From: Planctomycetota bacterium
Lineage (GTDB): Bacteria > Planctomycetota > Planctomycetia > Gemmatales > Gemmataceae
Length of the DNA: 36,857 nt
Direction of reading: 5' to 3'
Assembly: GCA_016177925.1 (NCBI GenBank)
Contig: JACOUH010000226.1
Location: forward strand, 1-36,857
Under the pieces are notes generated by a model that worked only from the letters and a program-made list of their open reading frames with translations, made no database searches and was not told where the DNA came from. The translations under genes and the position numbers were made by a program. Of the stretch, positions 15,194 to 24,674 are shown one piece after another; position 1 is the stretch's first letter; every line of letters starts with the position of its first letter.

Positions 15194-15637
15194 ATGCACT
15201 TCGACCACGAAGGCCATGTCGTCGTCACGCCGCGCGAGTGGCAGGCGGGGTTGGCGAACCCAGGGTGGTTGACGAGGGATGTCTGGCTCGTCGGCACCCC
15301 CTGGGCGTTCCCCACCTACGCCGCCTACCGCGAGTTCCGGGCCTTCCTCGCCGACCGACTCGGGGTCCACCCCAACAACATCGCGGTCCGAGGCAGTACC
15401 AAGATCGGCTTTAGCATCTCGCCGAAGGCGGACAAGGTCTGGTTGGCAATGCGGCCGGAGTCTGATCTCGACCTCGCCATCGTGGACCCGGACTACTACC
15501 ACTTCTTTGAGCGGCAGGGGGCCCCGCCTGACCTGCTGGGTCATCGGCATGGCCTCCCGCGCTGGCGCTTCGGGTTGGTGTGTGGTCAACTCGCTCCGCG
15601 AGTTGAGGGGGGAAGAGCAACTCGCGGAGCGAGTTGA
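15194..15637 (+). CDS. Nucleotidyltransferase-fold protein, 3' end replaced by hairpin repeat
   Basis: A protein of 147 residues with the signature of the polymerase-beta-type nucleotidyltransferase fold: RGSTKIGFSISPK (G67, S68), then a loop and ESDLDLAIVD (D91, D93). In related proteins a third acidic residue and another 50-100 residues follow. Here homology ends near residue 128, where a nested palindrome (15580-15643) begins and supplies the last 20 residues and the stop codon. The protein is therefore probably truncated. It could be a damaged partner of the zinc-ribbon protein. The gap between the GS and DLD motifs is longer than in minimal MNT enzymes. Substrate unknown. Confidence 0.6.
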   Translation: MHFDHEGHVVVTPREWQAGLANPGWLTRDVWLVGTPWAFPTYAAYREFRAFLADRLGVHPNNIAVRGSTKIGFSISPKADKVWLAMRPESDLDLAIVDPDYYHFFERQGAPPDLLGHRHGLPRWRFGLVCGQLAPRVEGGRATRGAS

Positions 15638-15643
15638 CCACAC
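15580..15643. repeat. Nested palindromic repeat at the 3' end of the nucleotidyltransferase gene
   Basis: Two perfect 26-nt arms (15580-15605 and 15618-15643) surround a 12-nt purine spacer. Each arm contains its own smaller palindrome (caactcg...cgagttg). It ends 25 nt before the pglZ ATG. It resembles the other perfect hairpins in this window in size and architecture but not in sequence. Confidence 0.85.
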
Positions 15644-15668
15644 TCGACGGCCGTAGAATGAGAAGCGT

Positions 15669-17435
15669 ATGCCGACGCAACCGACACCCGTGGCCAACGA
15701 CCTGGTGGAATACTGCACCGCCGTCCTGCAGCCCCTCTTCGACGAGAAGCGGGCCGTGGTCTGGTACGACCGCGAGGGCGTGCTCGAGGAGGTCCTCCGC
15801 GCCACCGCCGGCCAGCACGGCTGGCACATGGTCCCCGGTCCCGGCGCCAGGAACCCGCTGGCGGCACGTGCGGCCATCGAGGAACTGATTCATGCCGACG
15901 GCTGCCAGTGGCTGGCCGAACGCAAGTGCCTCGTGTATGTGGCCGCCGCGCGGCGACAGCCGTCGTGGTACGAAGACCTCGAGCTGGCCGGTCGCGCAGT
16001 CCAGAAGACCCTCGCTGAGCTGATCGCCGAGCGGCACAATCTGCCCACGCCTCGGGTCGCCGCCCTCATCAACGCCCGGGCGAGCAAGCGCCTGGTGGCG
16101 CAGTGGGAGCAACTTTTCCCCAACGGGACCTGGCTGCTCGATCTGGAAAAACTCGGGGCGGCCCTCCTGGCCCTCGCCTTCGGAGAGTCTAGCCTACTCA
16201 CGCCGCAAAACGCGGTGGTTCGCTTCCTGCGTGACCCGGCCGCCCTCAACCAGGCCCTGCTCGCCGAGGGGCTGATGGGCACCTTCGTCCACGTCATCCG
16301 CACGCAACTCGGCTTCGGACGCCTGCCCGAGGCCGACGCGGTGAAGCCGGCCCTGCTCGTGCGGGCAATGATGGCGAGCGAGCTGATCCACAAGGGGGCC
16401 TGCGATACCGGACATGCGCTCCACAATTACCTCCCTCAGAAGAACCACCTCCCCGCCTGGGCGGCCCTGGCGGAGTCGGTCATCAAGGATGCCGACTGTC
16501 GGGACTCCTTCCGGCAGTTGGCGACCGAGGTGGAGGCCGAGGCGCACCTGGTGCAGCACGCCACCAACCTGCGTGCGTTGACGACGGTGGCCAGCTTGCC
16601 TTCCGTCGATGACCGCTTGCTGGAAGAGGCGATTGCCCGATGTCAGGCCGCACCTGCCGGCAGCGCCGGCGTCTGGAGCGAGCTGCGCGACTGGGCCGAC
16701 GAGCGGCTGAAACTGGAACGGTGGGGAGCGGTAATCGCCAGCGACTGGGAGGTAGTCGGCAGGGCGGCCCGCCTGCTCCTTCGCTGCCAGGCGGCGGAGG
16801 AAGACCTCAACAGCTTGCCGGGGAACGTCGAGCCGGACGCACTGATCCGCCGCTACAGCGACCACGACAGCGGTTGGTGGCAACTGGACGATCTGCACAG
16901 GGGATTGGAGCTGCGCTTCGCGGACTGTCGCGCCGGTGTCGTCGAGCACCTCGGCAAGCCGGCCGTGGCCGCCCTGTGGAAGTGGTGCCGGCGCTTGGCA
17001 CTGGCCTTTGCCGACGCCTTCGAGCGGGCCGGCTCGTACATGCCGGCCAACCCGGACGTCCTGCCGCATGGCCGATTCTGGAGTGAGCTTGTCGAGACGG
17101 GCGACCTCGGCGAGACGGCCGTGCTCCTGGTCGATGCCCTGCGGATCGACCTTGCCGAGAACCTTATCGCCCGGCTGCAGCAGCAGGGGCGGCAGGTATC
17201 CAGCCGGCTGGCCCTCGCTTCCCTGCCCAGCAAGACGCCGGTGGGGATGGCGTCGCTCCTCCCTCGGGGCGGCTCTCCCCTGGTCGTGCTGGTCAAAAAC
17301 GGCAAACTGCGCTCGGAGATTGATGGCTTGGACGTGTCCGACCCCGACGGCCGCAAGGACCAGCTGCAAAGGCACATCTCGAATGTCGCCGTGGCCGAGC
17401 TAAAGAAGATTCCCGAGCTACAGCTCAAGCAGTAG
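15669..17435 (+). pseudogene. pglZ: pglZ, 3'-truncated (BREX alkaline-phosphatase-fold protein)
   Basis: N-terminus complete (LFDEKRAVVWYDREGVLEEV at 23-42, as expected for PglZ). The frame runs 588 residues. The PglZ domain begins near 485 with LLVDALRID (metal-ligand D489, D494) and SLPSKTPVGMASLLP (T523 in the usual nucleophile-side motif). It stops at a TAG just after a conserved R...L...I....V..LK block. Full PglZ proteins have about 800-900 residues; the missing part holds the DID..GE and DHGF metal motifs, so phosphohydrolase activity should be lost. Sequence resembling BrxL begins within 25 nt of the stop, which indicates a deletion joining the two genes. PglZ is the marker protein of BREX systems, needed for both methylation and phage exclusion. 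Confidence 0.8.
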
Positions 17436-17457
17436 GCGTCGGCCCGCCGTCCCGTCG

Positions 17458-18822
17458 TACTGTTACCGCGAGCTGTCCCCCAACGCCATCCTGATCTCCG
17501 GCGGCGAGACGACGGTGCCGAACCTTTTCGGCCGCAACACCCCCAAGAAGACCGAGCCTGGCCTGGTCAGCCAGTGGGACGTCATCGCCTTCGACGAGGT
17601 GGCTGGCCTCGATCGGGTGAGCGATCCCCAGGCCCTGCAAATCTTCAAGGACTACATGGAGTCGGGGGCTTACTCCCGCGGTAAGGACCCGATCACCGCC
17701 CACGCCTCAATGGTGTTCGAGGGCAACCTCGACCTGGATGTGCAAGTGGCTCTGCGAACCTCTCACCTGTTCTGCCCCTTCCCGGCACGGGTAGGCCACG
17801 ACCGCGCCTTCCTCGACCGCTTCCACGCCTACCTGCCGGGCTGGGAAATGCCGCGCATGCAAACGCGGATGTTCGGCAGCTCCTACGGCTTCATCGTGGA
17901 TTACTTTGCGGGGGTGCTCCAGGAGTTGCGGACTGCCTCCCACGCCACCGCGATCGATCGCTGGTTCGTGCTCAACTCGGCCGTGGACAAGCGCGACGAC
18001 AAGGCCATCCGGCGGACCGTCTCGGGGCTGCTCAAACTCCTTCATCCGCACGGCGAGTACGGCCCGCAGGACGTGGAACCGCTTTTGCTCCTGGCGATGG
18101 AGGGGCGTCGCCGCGTTAAAGAGCAGCTCAAGCGCATGGACGGCCTGGAGTTCTGGAACACGCGCTTCGCCTTCCGCCCGCTGGACAACGGCCAGGAGCG
18201 TGAGGTCCCCGTGCCGGAGCGCAGCGAAGAGCGTTTCCTGGCCAGCACGGTCCTTTCTCCCGGTCGCCTGTTCTGCGTGGGCCGGGACCGTCAGAACAGA
18301 CGGACCTGTCTGTTCCGGGTGGAGGTCGAGAAGTTGCCCGGCAACGGCCGCTGCCAGTTGGCCAGCCCTAACCGCGGCAACGTCGGCGACGCCCTGCATA
18401 TCGCCTACGACCAGGTGAAGAAGAACTGGACCGACCTCGGTGTCAAGGACAGTCTGGTCCAGTGGGACCTGCGCGTGCAGATCGCCAACCCGATGGAGGC
18501 GGAGGAGCCTTCCTTGCTCGGGGTCCCTCTCTTTGTCGCTCTCGTCTCTGCCTTGCGCGGCCAAGCCCTGGCGAATGGCGTCGTGGTGGCTGGCGAGATG
18601 TCGGTCCAGGGGAACGTCGAGGGCATCGATGCCGTGGGCGAGGTCCTCCTGATCGCGCGCGAGAACGGGGCACTTCGAGTCACACTTCCCGCTCTGTGCG
18701 AGGCCGAGATGGCCGGGATTCCGAGAGAACTGATCGAGGGCTTGTCGATCTTCTATTACGCAAAGCCCAGCGAACTGATTACCCACGTCCTTGGTTCGCG
18801 CACCGATGCATCCTCCCCCTGA
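17458..18822 (+). pseudogene. brxL: brxL, 5'-truncated (BREX Lon-like AAA+ ATPase)
   Basis: 454 codons, starting abruptly at YCYRELSPN, immediately downstream of where the P-loop should be. It continues ILISGGETTVPNLFGRN, Walker B WDVIAFDEVAGL, YMESGAYSRG, and sensor-like FEGNLDLD. A Lon-type C-terminal domain ends it (LGVPLFVALVSALRG, VVVAGEMSVQGNVEGIDA). Intact BrxL is about 680 residues; the lost 230 or so include the N-terminal DNA-contacting part and Walker A. Without the P-loop it cannot bind ATP normally. The only nearby starts are weak (GTG at 17515). The codon pattern remains coding-like, so the damage is probably recent or an assembly join. Confidence 0.8.
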
Positions 18823-19059
18823 GGCCCCAGTTGGTGACCGGGATCATGCGGATCGGTGCAGGTTCTGATTGCCGAGCGCTGCGAACACCTGTTCTTTGCC
18901 CGGCGCGGCGGGGAATTGATACGAAGTCGATCGCTCCGGATCAACACTTCGGCCAGCCCGGCAACGGCTCGCGATTGTCAGCCTCGCGGGCCGCCGGTAT
19001 GGTAGAGCAGAGGCCGGCCCGCCCGCATCGAGCCGGCCAGGAACCGCAAGCTACCTCCC

Positions 19060-22000
19060 ATGGCGAGTAACGACGAAGACTGGAAGGCTCTCTGCGAAGC
19101 TGGCGATGAGGCCCTGCGCCGGAGGGACGTTGTCGAGGCCGTGGCACTCTACCGCCAGGCGCTGCCCGCCTGCGAGCGGGCCCTGGGGCCCGACGACGCC
19201 CACGTCGGGAACCTGCTCTACAGGTTGAGTGTCGCACTCGGAAGCCTGCGCAAGTACGACGAGGCGGTGCCGCTGCTGCGGCGGGGACTGGCCATTGGCG
19301 AGAAGGTGGTGGGACCAAACAACCCCACCCTGGGCTCGATCCTCAACACCCTGGCACATCTGCATTCCTCCCTTGGCGAGAACGACGAGGCCGAACGCTT
19401 CCTCTTGCGCTCCTTGACGCTGACGGAGAAGCATCCGCAGCCGAAGTCGCAGGGAGACTTTGCCGACGGCCTCAGTCAGCTGGCGTCCTTGTACCGAAAG
19501 CAGAGCCGGGGAGCGGAAGCCGAGCCCCTGTTGCGGCGGGCCCTGGCCGTCCGCGAGAAGGCCTGTGGTCCGAACGAGCCACGGCTGGCCGCGGACCTGC
19601 TCGCCCTGGGGCAGATCGCCCTCGCGGGCCGGCGACTCGAGGAGGCCGAGCCGCTCTTGCATCGCGCCCTGGCCCTGGCGGAGGCAGGCCATGAGGAGGG
19701 TCACCCGTTGGTCACGGAGGCCCTCCAGGCAGTAGCCCAGTTCCGCCGGCTGCAGCAGGACGGGAAAGGGTCGGTTGCTACCGGCGGGTCGGGAGTGCAG
19801 GTTTCACCTGAGTTGGCAGACTGGCGGGTTCGACTGGAGGTTGGCGACCGGGCCTGGCAGCAGGGGGACCTTGGGCGAGCCGAGGCCGAGTTCCTGGCCG
19901 CCGTCCAGGCCGTCGAGTGCGGCAAGCTGCCGCCGGACTGTCTGCGGCAGAGCCTCAGCCGGCTGGGAGCCGTCTGTCTCGCTCAGGGCCGGCTCGCCGA
20001 CGCGGAACCGTTGTGCCGGCGAGCCCTTGCCGTGGCCGAGTCCCTGCACGGGCCCAACCACCCCGACACGGCCGATTGCTTGCACGACCTGGGAAGGGTG
20101 TGCCTGGGCCTGGAGAAGTTTGCCGAGGCCGAAACCCTGCTGCAACGAGCGACCATGCTCCGAGAAAGGGCGCTGGGGCCGATGGACTCCCAGACCGCTC
20201 GCTCCTTGCACTTCCTGGCGGTCGCCTGCGGCAAGCAAGGCCGCCTCGCCGAGGCCGCTTCCCTGGTCGGACGGGCGCTGACGGTGCTGGAGAAGTCACT
20301 TGGTCCAGGCCACCCGGACTGGATCGACGCTTTGAACACCCAGGTGCTGGTCCACCACGACCTGCGCCGCCCCGCCGACGCGGAGGCCCTGCTGGGACGG
20401 GCGGTGGCGGCCTGGAAGGCGGTCGCCGCGGAGCAGGGGCCGCAGGTGGTCGAAAGGGGACGTGCCCTGGCGAGCCTGCTCCGCAACCTCGGCCGACCCG
20501 CCGAGATCGAGCCGGTGCTGCGTCATATCGTGGCCTGCCTCGATCGCCGGCCCGTGGCCTGCGCTGCCGGCGGAGATTCCGCCCTGGCCATCGTCCTCAA
20601 CGACCTGGTCGAGTGCTGTCACCAGGCGGGCCGGTACGTCCAGGCGGAGCCGTTCCTGCGCCGCTTGCTGGCCCTCCGCGAGCAGGAGGTAGGACCGGAA
20701 CACCTCGATGTCGCCCGGCTCAGCAACAACCTGGTGGTGATCCTTCGCGAGCTTGGCCGGGGCGAGGAGGCCGAATCCCTGGGCCGTCGTGTCCTGGAGG
20801 TACGCGAGCGGCTCCTGGGGCCGTTCCATCCCGAGGTGGCTCAGGCTCGCAACAACCTGGCGGGGATCTGCCAGACCCTGGGCCGGTACGACGAGACCGA
20901 GGCCCTCTATCGCCGCGCCCTGGATGACTGGGAAGTCGCCCTCGGATCGGACCATCCCGAGGTGGCGCTCGGCCTGGGTAACCTCGCGGACCTCTACGTC
21001 ATCTGGGGCAAGCCGGCCCAGGCCGAGGCCCCGCTGCGTCGGGCCCTGGCCATCTCCACCAAGCATCCCGGTCCGAACCACCTCGTACTCGCGGCTCGCC
21101 TTTACAGCCTCGGCAGGGTGCTCCGCCTGCTGCGGCAGCACAGCGAAGCCGAGTCCCTGCTGCGGCAGGCGTCCGCCCTGTTCGAGAAGGTCCCGGGGGC
21201 ACTCGGCCTGATTCCGACGCTGCGCGAACTGGGCCTGCTGTACGCAGATCTCGACAGAAAGGCGGACGCTGAGAATTCCTTCCGCCGTTCTCTGACCACC
21301 GCAGAGAGGCTCTGCGGCGTGGACCACGCCGATGTGGTGTCCGTCTGCCTGGACTGGGCTGGCTGGTACCGCCGCTCCGGCCAACACGCTCGGGCCCTCC
21401 CCCTTTATCGGCGCGTGCTGGCCGCGCGGGAAAAGACGCTGGGGCGCAACCATGCGGACGTTGCCGTCACGCTGATCGACCTCGCGGTGATACACGGCGA
21501 CCTGGGGCAGCTCGCCGAGGCCGTGCCGCTGTTCGAGCGTGCCCTGGCGATCCAGCGGGAAGCCCTGCCCGCAGACCATCCCGACCTGGCATCGGTCTGC
21601 GTTTCCCTTGCGGAGGTGCATCGCCGGCAGAACAAGCTGGCCCAGGCCGAGCCACTGGCTCGGCAGGGACTGGCCATCCGCGAGAAGGCACTGGGCCTCG
21701 ACCACCCCGATACAGCGATCGCGGCCAACAATCTGGCGGTGATCGTCGATGCCCTGGGTCATCCCGACGAGGCTGAGGCGATGTACCGACGTGCCCTGGC
21801 CGCCCAGGAGAAGGCGTACGGGCCGGACCAGCTCGAGCTAGTCTACTGCCTGAGCAACCTGGCAGTACTGCTGTTCCGCCGCGGTGCCGCCGCGGAGGCG
21901 GAGGCTCTGGAGCGGCGTATCCTCGCGATTCAGGAGAAAGTGCTGGGGCCCGAACATCCGGCGATCGCTCTCACGCTGGGATTCCTGGCAAACATTTGCG

Positions 22001-22704
22001 CCGCCCTCGGCAAATCGGCCGAGGCCGAGGCGCTGTCCGAGCGGGGCCTGGACATCCGCGAGAAGGAACTCGGGCCGGCCCACCCCGCCCTGGTCCCGCA
22101 CCTCGAGCAGCTGGCAGGGCTCCTCGCCGGCCGCGGTGAGGTGGCTCGGGCGGAGCGGGCCTACGAGCGAGCGCTGAACCTGCTCGAGAAGGCTCGGGGC
22201 CCTCAGGACCCCGACCTGGCCGGAGTGCTGACCAAGCTGGCGGAACTGGCCCACGCCCAGGGGAAGCTCAACGTGGCCAAGCCCCTGCTCAAACGGGCCC
22301 TCCGCCTCCGCGAGCGCGCCCTCGGCCCCGACCATCCCGAGGTGGCGCGCAGTCTGTTCGCCCTGGCGGAACTGAACGCGGCGCAGGGCAAGCCGGACTC
22401 GGCCCGGTCGTTGCACGAGCGGGCGCTGGCCGTCCGCGAGCGCGCTCTGGGCCCCGACCACCTTGAGGTGGCCGACAGCTTGTACAATCTCGGGCTGCTG
22501 TGCTACACCGCCAACGAGTTCGACCGGGCCGAGACGCTCTACCGCCGCGCCCTGGCCATCGTCGAGCGCTGCCTGGGGCCGGACCACCTTCAAGTCGCCC
22601 GCCTGCTCGACGCCTACGCCGCCCTCCTCCAGGAGGCGGGCCGGGCCGACGAGGCATCGACTCTGGAGCGCCGGGCTCGGTTGATCCGAGCGCAGCCTCG
22701 GTGA
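19060..22704 (+). CDS. Giant tetratricopeptide-repeat protein (kinesin-light-chain type)
   Basis: 1214 residues made almost wholly of 42-residue TPR units of the kinesin-light-chain type, more than twenty in all. The consensus is LG...EAE.LYRRALAI.E..LGPDHPEVA. A break near 225-260 (GKGSVATGGSGVQVSPELAD) separates two superhelical blocks. No signal peptide, membrane segment or catalytic domain is visible, so it is probably a cytoplasmic scaffold. Similar proteins are abundant in planctomycetes and are sometimes sensors in NTPase-based defence proteins, but no NTPase is fused here. Its position 237 nt after brxL on the same strand does not by itself link it to BREX. The ribosome site at 19060 is weak. 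The intervening 18823-19059 shows no gene. Confidence 0.85.
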   Translation: MASNDEDWKALCEAGDEALRRRDVVEAVALYRQALPACERALGPDDAHVGNLLYRLSVALGSLRKYDEAVPLLRRGLAIGEKVVGPNNPTLGSILNTLAHLHSSLGENDEAERFLLRSLTLTEKHPQPKSQGDFADGLSQLASLYRKQSRGAEAEPLLRRALAVREKACGPNEPRLAADLLALGQIALAGRRLEEAEPLLHRALALAEAGHEEGHPLVTEALQAVAQFRRLQQDGKGSVATGGSGVQVSPELADWRVRLEVGDRAWQQGDLGRAEAEFLAAVQAVECGKLPPDCLRQSLSRLGAVCLAQGRLADAEPLCRRALAVAESLHGPNHPDTADCLHDLGRVCLGLEKFAEAETLLQRATMLRERALGPMDSQTARSLHFLAVACGKQGRLAEAASLVGRALTVLEKSLGPGHPDWIDALNTQVLVHHDLRRPADAEALLGRAVAAWKAVAAEQGPQVVERGRALASLLRNLGRPAEIEPVLRHIVACLDRRPVACAAGGDSALAIVLNDLVECCHQAGRYVQAEPFLRRLLALREQEVGPEHLDVARLSNNLVVILRELGRGEEAESLGRRVLEVRERLLGPFHPEVAQARNNLAGICQTLGRYDETEALYRRALDDWEVALGSDHPEVALGLGNLADLYVIWGKPAQAEAPLRRALAISTKHPGPNHLVLAARLYSLGRVLRLLRQHSEAESLLRQASALFEKVPGALGLIPTLRELGLLYADLDRKADAENSFRRSLTTAERLCGVDHADVVSVCLDWAGWYRRSGQHARALPLYRRVLAAREKTLGRNHADVAVTLIDLAVIHGDLGQLAEAVPLFERALAIQREALPADHPDLASVCVSLAEVHRRQNKLAQAEPLARQGLAIREKALGLDHPDTAIAANNLAVIVDALGHPDEAEAMYRRALAAQEKAYGPDQLELVYCLSNLAVLLFRRGAAAEAEALERRILAIQEKVLGPEHPAIALTLGFLANICAALGKSAEAEALSERGLDIREKELGPAHPALVPHLEQLAGLLAGRGEVARAERAYERALNLLEKARGPQDPDLAGVLTKLAELAHAQGKLNVAKPLLKRALRLRERALGPDHPEVARSLFALAELNAAQGKPDSARSLHERALAVRERALGPDHLEVADSLYNLGLLCYTANEFDRAETLYRRALAIVERCLGPDHLQVARLLDAYAALLQEAGRADEASTLERRARLIRAQPR

Positions 22705-22734
22705 CAAGGTGAACCGCAGCACGCGTCGACCGCA

Positions 22735-22767
22735 CGCTCCGCGTGAGGAAGCTCTCTCACGGGAGCG
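22735..22767 (+). terminator. Hairpin after the TPR gene
   Basis: cgctccgcgtgag and ctcacgggagcg pair with one bulge around an 8-nt loop, 30 nt downstream of the stop. There is no U-run, so it may be a repeat of the planctomycete hairpin kind rather than a true intrinsic terminator. The remaining sequence to 23103 is relatively AT-rich (about 22785-22925), with a TTGACT near 22883 that may belong to the promoter of the nuclease gene; I could not fit a convincing -10 box at normal spacing. Confidence 0.35.
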
Positions 22768-23103
22768 CGCGATCGACGATAGGCAAGATATTTTATGTCG
22801 ATCGCCTTGTCAGCCTGTCATTGAGATCATCGCCGAAAAGAGGTCTTGCACCTCCACTCCGAGAAATCGAACTTTTTTCCTCTTGACTTTCACTCACCTG
22901 CTTATTCCAATCCACCATATAGTCAGTTCTCTCGGACCGCCTCATGCGGAAACCGGTACCGGCATCCGACTGCAGCAACGTTGCCAAGATGAGTGAGCGT
23001 GCCTGCGCTGGGGCCGAGAAGAAGGCTCCTGATGGGAGGACAGCGCGAGCAAGTCTTCGCCGCGATCCACGGTTCGGGGTGCCAGGTAAGCGGGGAACAA
23101 ACG

Positions 23104-24021
23104 ATGAGCGCGAATCCGATCCTGGCTCAGGCGTTCCTGGTCGAGTTGGACGAAATCTACGCGAGCTTGCAACCACAACAGCCCGTGTTGTCGCGCGGGT
23201 TCGTGTCGGACCTGGAACAGGTCTACGGCTCCCTGCCCGTTCTGTCCGATGCTAACCTCTTGCTCCTTGCCGAACGATTTGAGGCTTGGCGGTGCCGGAC
23301 GCGAGAAGAACTGCGAGGGGCATTGACCCGCTTGCCCGACGACGATCCCCTTCGTTGTCCGATCAGCCTGTTCCGCACAATGGATTACGGCAGGCTTGAG
23401 GTCGCTCATACGAGAACCTTGGCCTGGTTGCTCAATCCGTTGGGAGAGCATCAGTTCGACGACAAACTGTTGGGGGCCCTCCTGCGGCACCTCTCGGGCG
23501 GGAACCGTTTCGACCGACTAAGTGGGGTGGAGGTTCGGCGAGAGTATCCCATCGATGCGGCCAGCGAGAAAGGCCGGCTGGATGTCCTCGCAGAGGGGAA
23601 ATGGGAGGATCGCGGCAAGTCAGATGCCTGGGTGTTGGTCATCGAGGCCAAGATCGACGCCTGGGAGGGAGAGGATCAGCTCTCGAAGTACGATGAGTGG
23701 CTGCGGTCCTACGCGCGGAACCGCACGCTGTTCCGCGTCTTCCTCACGCCCGATGGTCGGACAGCCGAAACCGGAGACGACCGCTGGGCACCATTGTCCT
23801 TTCTCCAGTTGGTGCAAATCTTCCGAAAGGTGTACGCCGAGTTGAGCAACGCGCCTGGATTTCACTTCTTGCGTTTCTACCTGGCCGGTGTGCTGCAAGA
23901 CGTCTGCGGATGGCCGGCGCAGGTCACAGAAGACACTGCCGATCCGTACGCCGTCGTCTCATACCTGATGACCGTCGTCGATTCGCTCTCCGAGGGCACC
24001 CATCATGACCCCGCTCGGTAA
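23104..24021 (+). CDS. PD-(D/E)XK nuclease family protein
   Basis: 305 residues resembling the PDDEXK_4 family (PF14281). HTRTLAWLLNPLGEHQFDDK (102-121) is the usual N-terminal hallmark. The catalytic site is GRLDVLAEG (D160), then VLVIEAKID (E181, K183) and EGEDQLSKYDEWL with Q192. All core residues are present, so metal-dependent DNA cleavage is plausible. Start ATG 23104 follows a GGGGAA stretch and gives the normal length; upstream in-frame codons look non-coding. It overlaps the next gene by 17 nt, so the two are coupled. Members of this family are frequent in defence islands, and the BREX remnant lies 4 kb away; a defence role is inference. Confidence 0.82.
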   Translation: MSANPILAQAFLVELDEIYASLQPQQPVLSRGFVSDLEQVYGSLPVLSDANLLLLAERFEAWRCRTREELRGALTRLPDDDPLRCPISLFRTMDYGRLEVAHTRTLAWLLNPLGEHQFDDKLLGALLRHLSGGNRFDRLSGVEVRREYPIDAASEKGRLDVLAEGKWEDRGKSDAWVLVIEAKIDAWEGEDQLSKYDEWLRSYARNRTLFRVFLTPDGRTAETGDDRWAPLSFLQLVQIFRKVYAELSNAPGFHFLRFYLAGVLQDVCGWPAQVTEDTADPYAVVSYLMTVVDSLSEGTHHDPAR

Positions 24022-24670
24022 GTGTCTGGTGTTCTACCTCAAGTATCCGGTGGAGATGGACCATCTCTACTGGGAGCCTGCGCAAACAGGAGAAAAGCCG
24101 GAGCTTCGCGACCTCGAAGATGCGGAAAAGATCCGTAACATGGCCGAAATCGTCGGCGAAAAAGCTACTCAGGAAGCGGTTGATTTCCTTGAACAATGCG
24201 CCAACAAGGTGCAAGAGTACCTGCTCAGTCTCAAGGTCCTCAAAGTCGTCAATAGATCGAGGCGGACCACGATGGCGCGCAATTGGGGGTTTCAAGCTTC
24301 TGTAGAGAGAGACCCCTGGGTCGCTGGCGGGTGGTTTCGCTACGGAGTCTTCATCAACGACTGCAGCGGGATCATCGTCCCTTGGCTGTGGCGCAACGGA
24401 GGTCGCGAGTGGGAAGGATTGGTAAAGAAGGTCCTGCGCAACCGAGCCCACTCCGGTTCTGACGGGGAACTGGTTTCCGGTGGTGGTTCGGTGGCCCTTG
24501 CTTCCATCCCCATCCTTGGCGAGAAACAGCAAGGCTTCGATGTGGACCGCGACGCCCTGGTTGCGAAAGTCGTCGATTGCTTCGCTGGGATTCGGGCAGA
24601 TGACGTGAAAGCCATTGCGCAGAATGTCGGTGAAGAGGATGAAGGAAGACAAGACCTATTTCAAGAGTAG
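24005..24670 (+). CDS. Unknown partner of the PD-(D/E)XK nuclease
   Basis: 221 residues, not recognised. The ATG lies inside the 3' end of the nuclease gene (17-nt overlap), a strong sign of a two-gene unit. Visible features: a helical region with many charged residues (40-80), then an aromatic-rich block (WVAGGWFRYGVFINDCSG, IIVPWLWRNGGREWEG) that could be a beta-sheet ligand-binding core, and an acidic C-terminus. There is no signal peptide or membrane segment. It could be an inhibitor, specificity factor or regulator of the nuclease. Its stop lies directly against the start of the broken PKD gene. Confidence 0.7.
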   Translation: MTPLGKCLVFYLKYPVEMDHLYWEPAQTGEKPELRDLEDAEKIRNMAEIVGEKATQEAVDFLEQCANKVQEYLLSLKVLKVVNRSRRTTMARNWGFQASVERDPWVAGGWFRYGVFINDCSGIIVPWLWRNGGREWEGLVKKVLRNRAHSGSDGELVSGGGSVALASIPILGEKQQGFDVDRDALVAKVVDCFAGIRADDVKAIAQNVGEEDEGRQDLFQE

Positions 24671-24674
24671 TCTC

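Noticed and set aside
15580-15643. Possible CRISPR-like or toxin-antitoxin operator at the nested palindrome
   Set aside because: Only one unit, with no repeat-spacer periodicity; it fits a dispersed hairpin element better.
18823-19059. Possible small gene between brxL and the TPR gene
   Set aside because: The frames lack ribosome sites and continue brxL or TPR shadows.
20296-22722. Long minus-strand frames opposite the TPR gene
   Set aside because: Shadows produced by the repetitive TPR codons.
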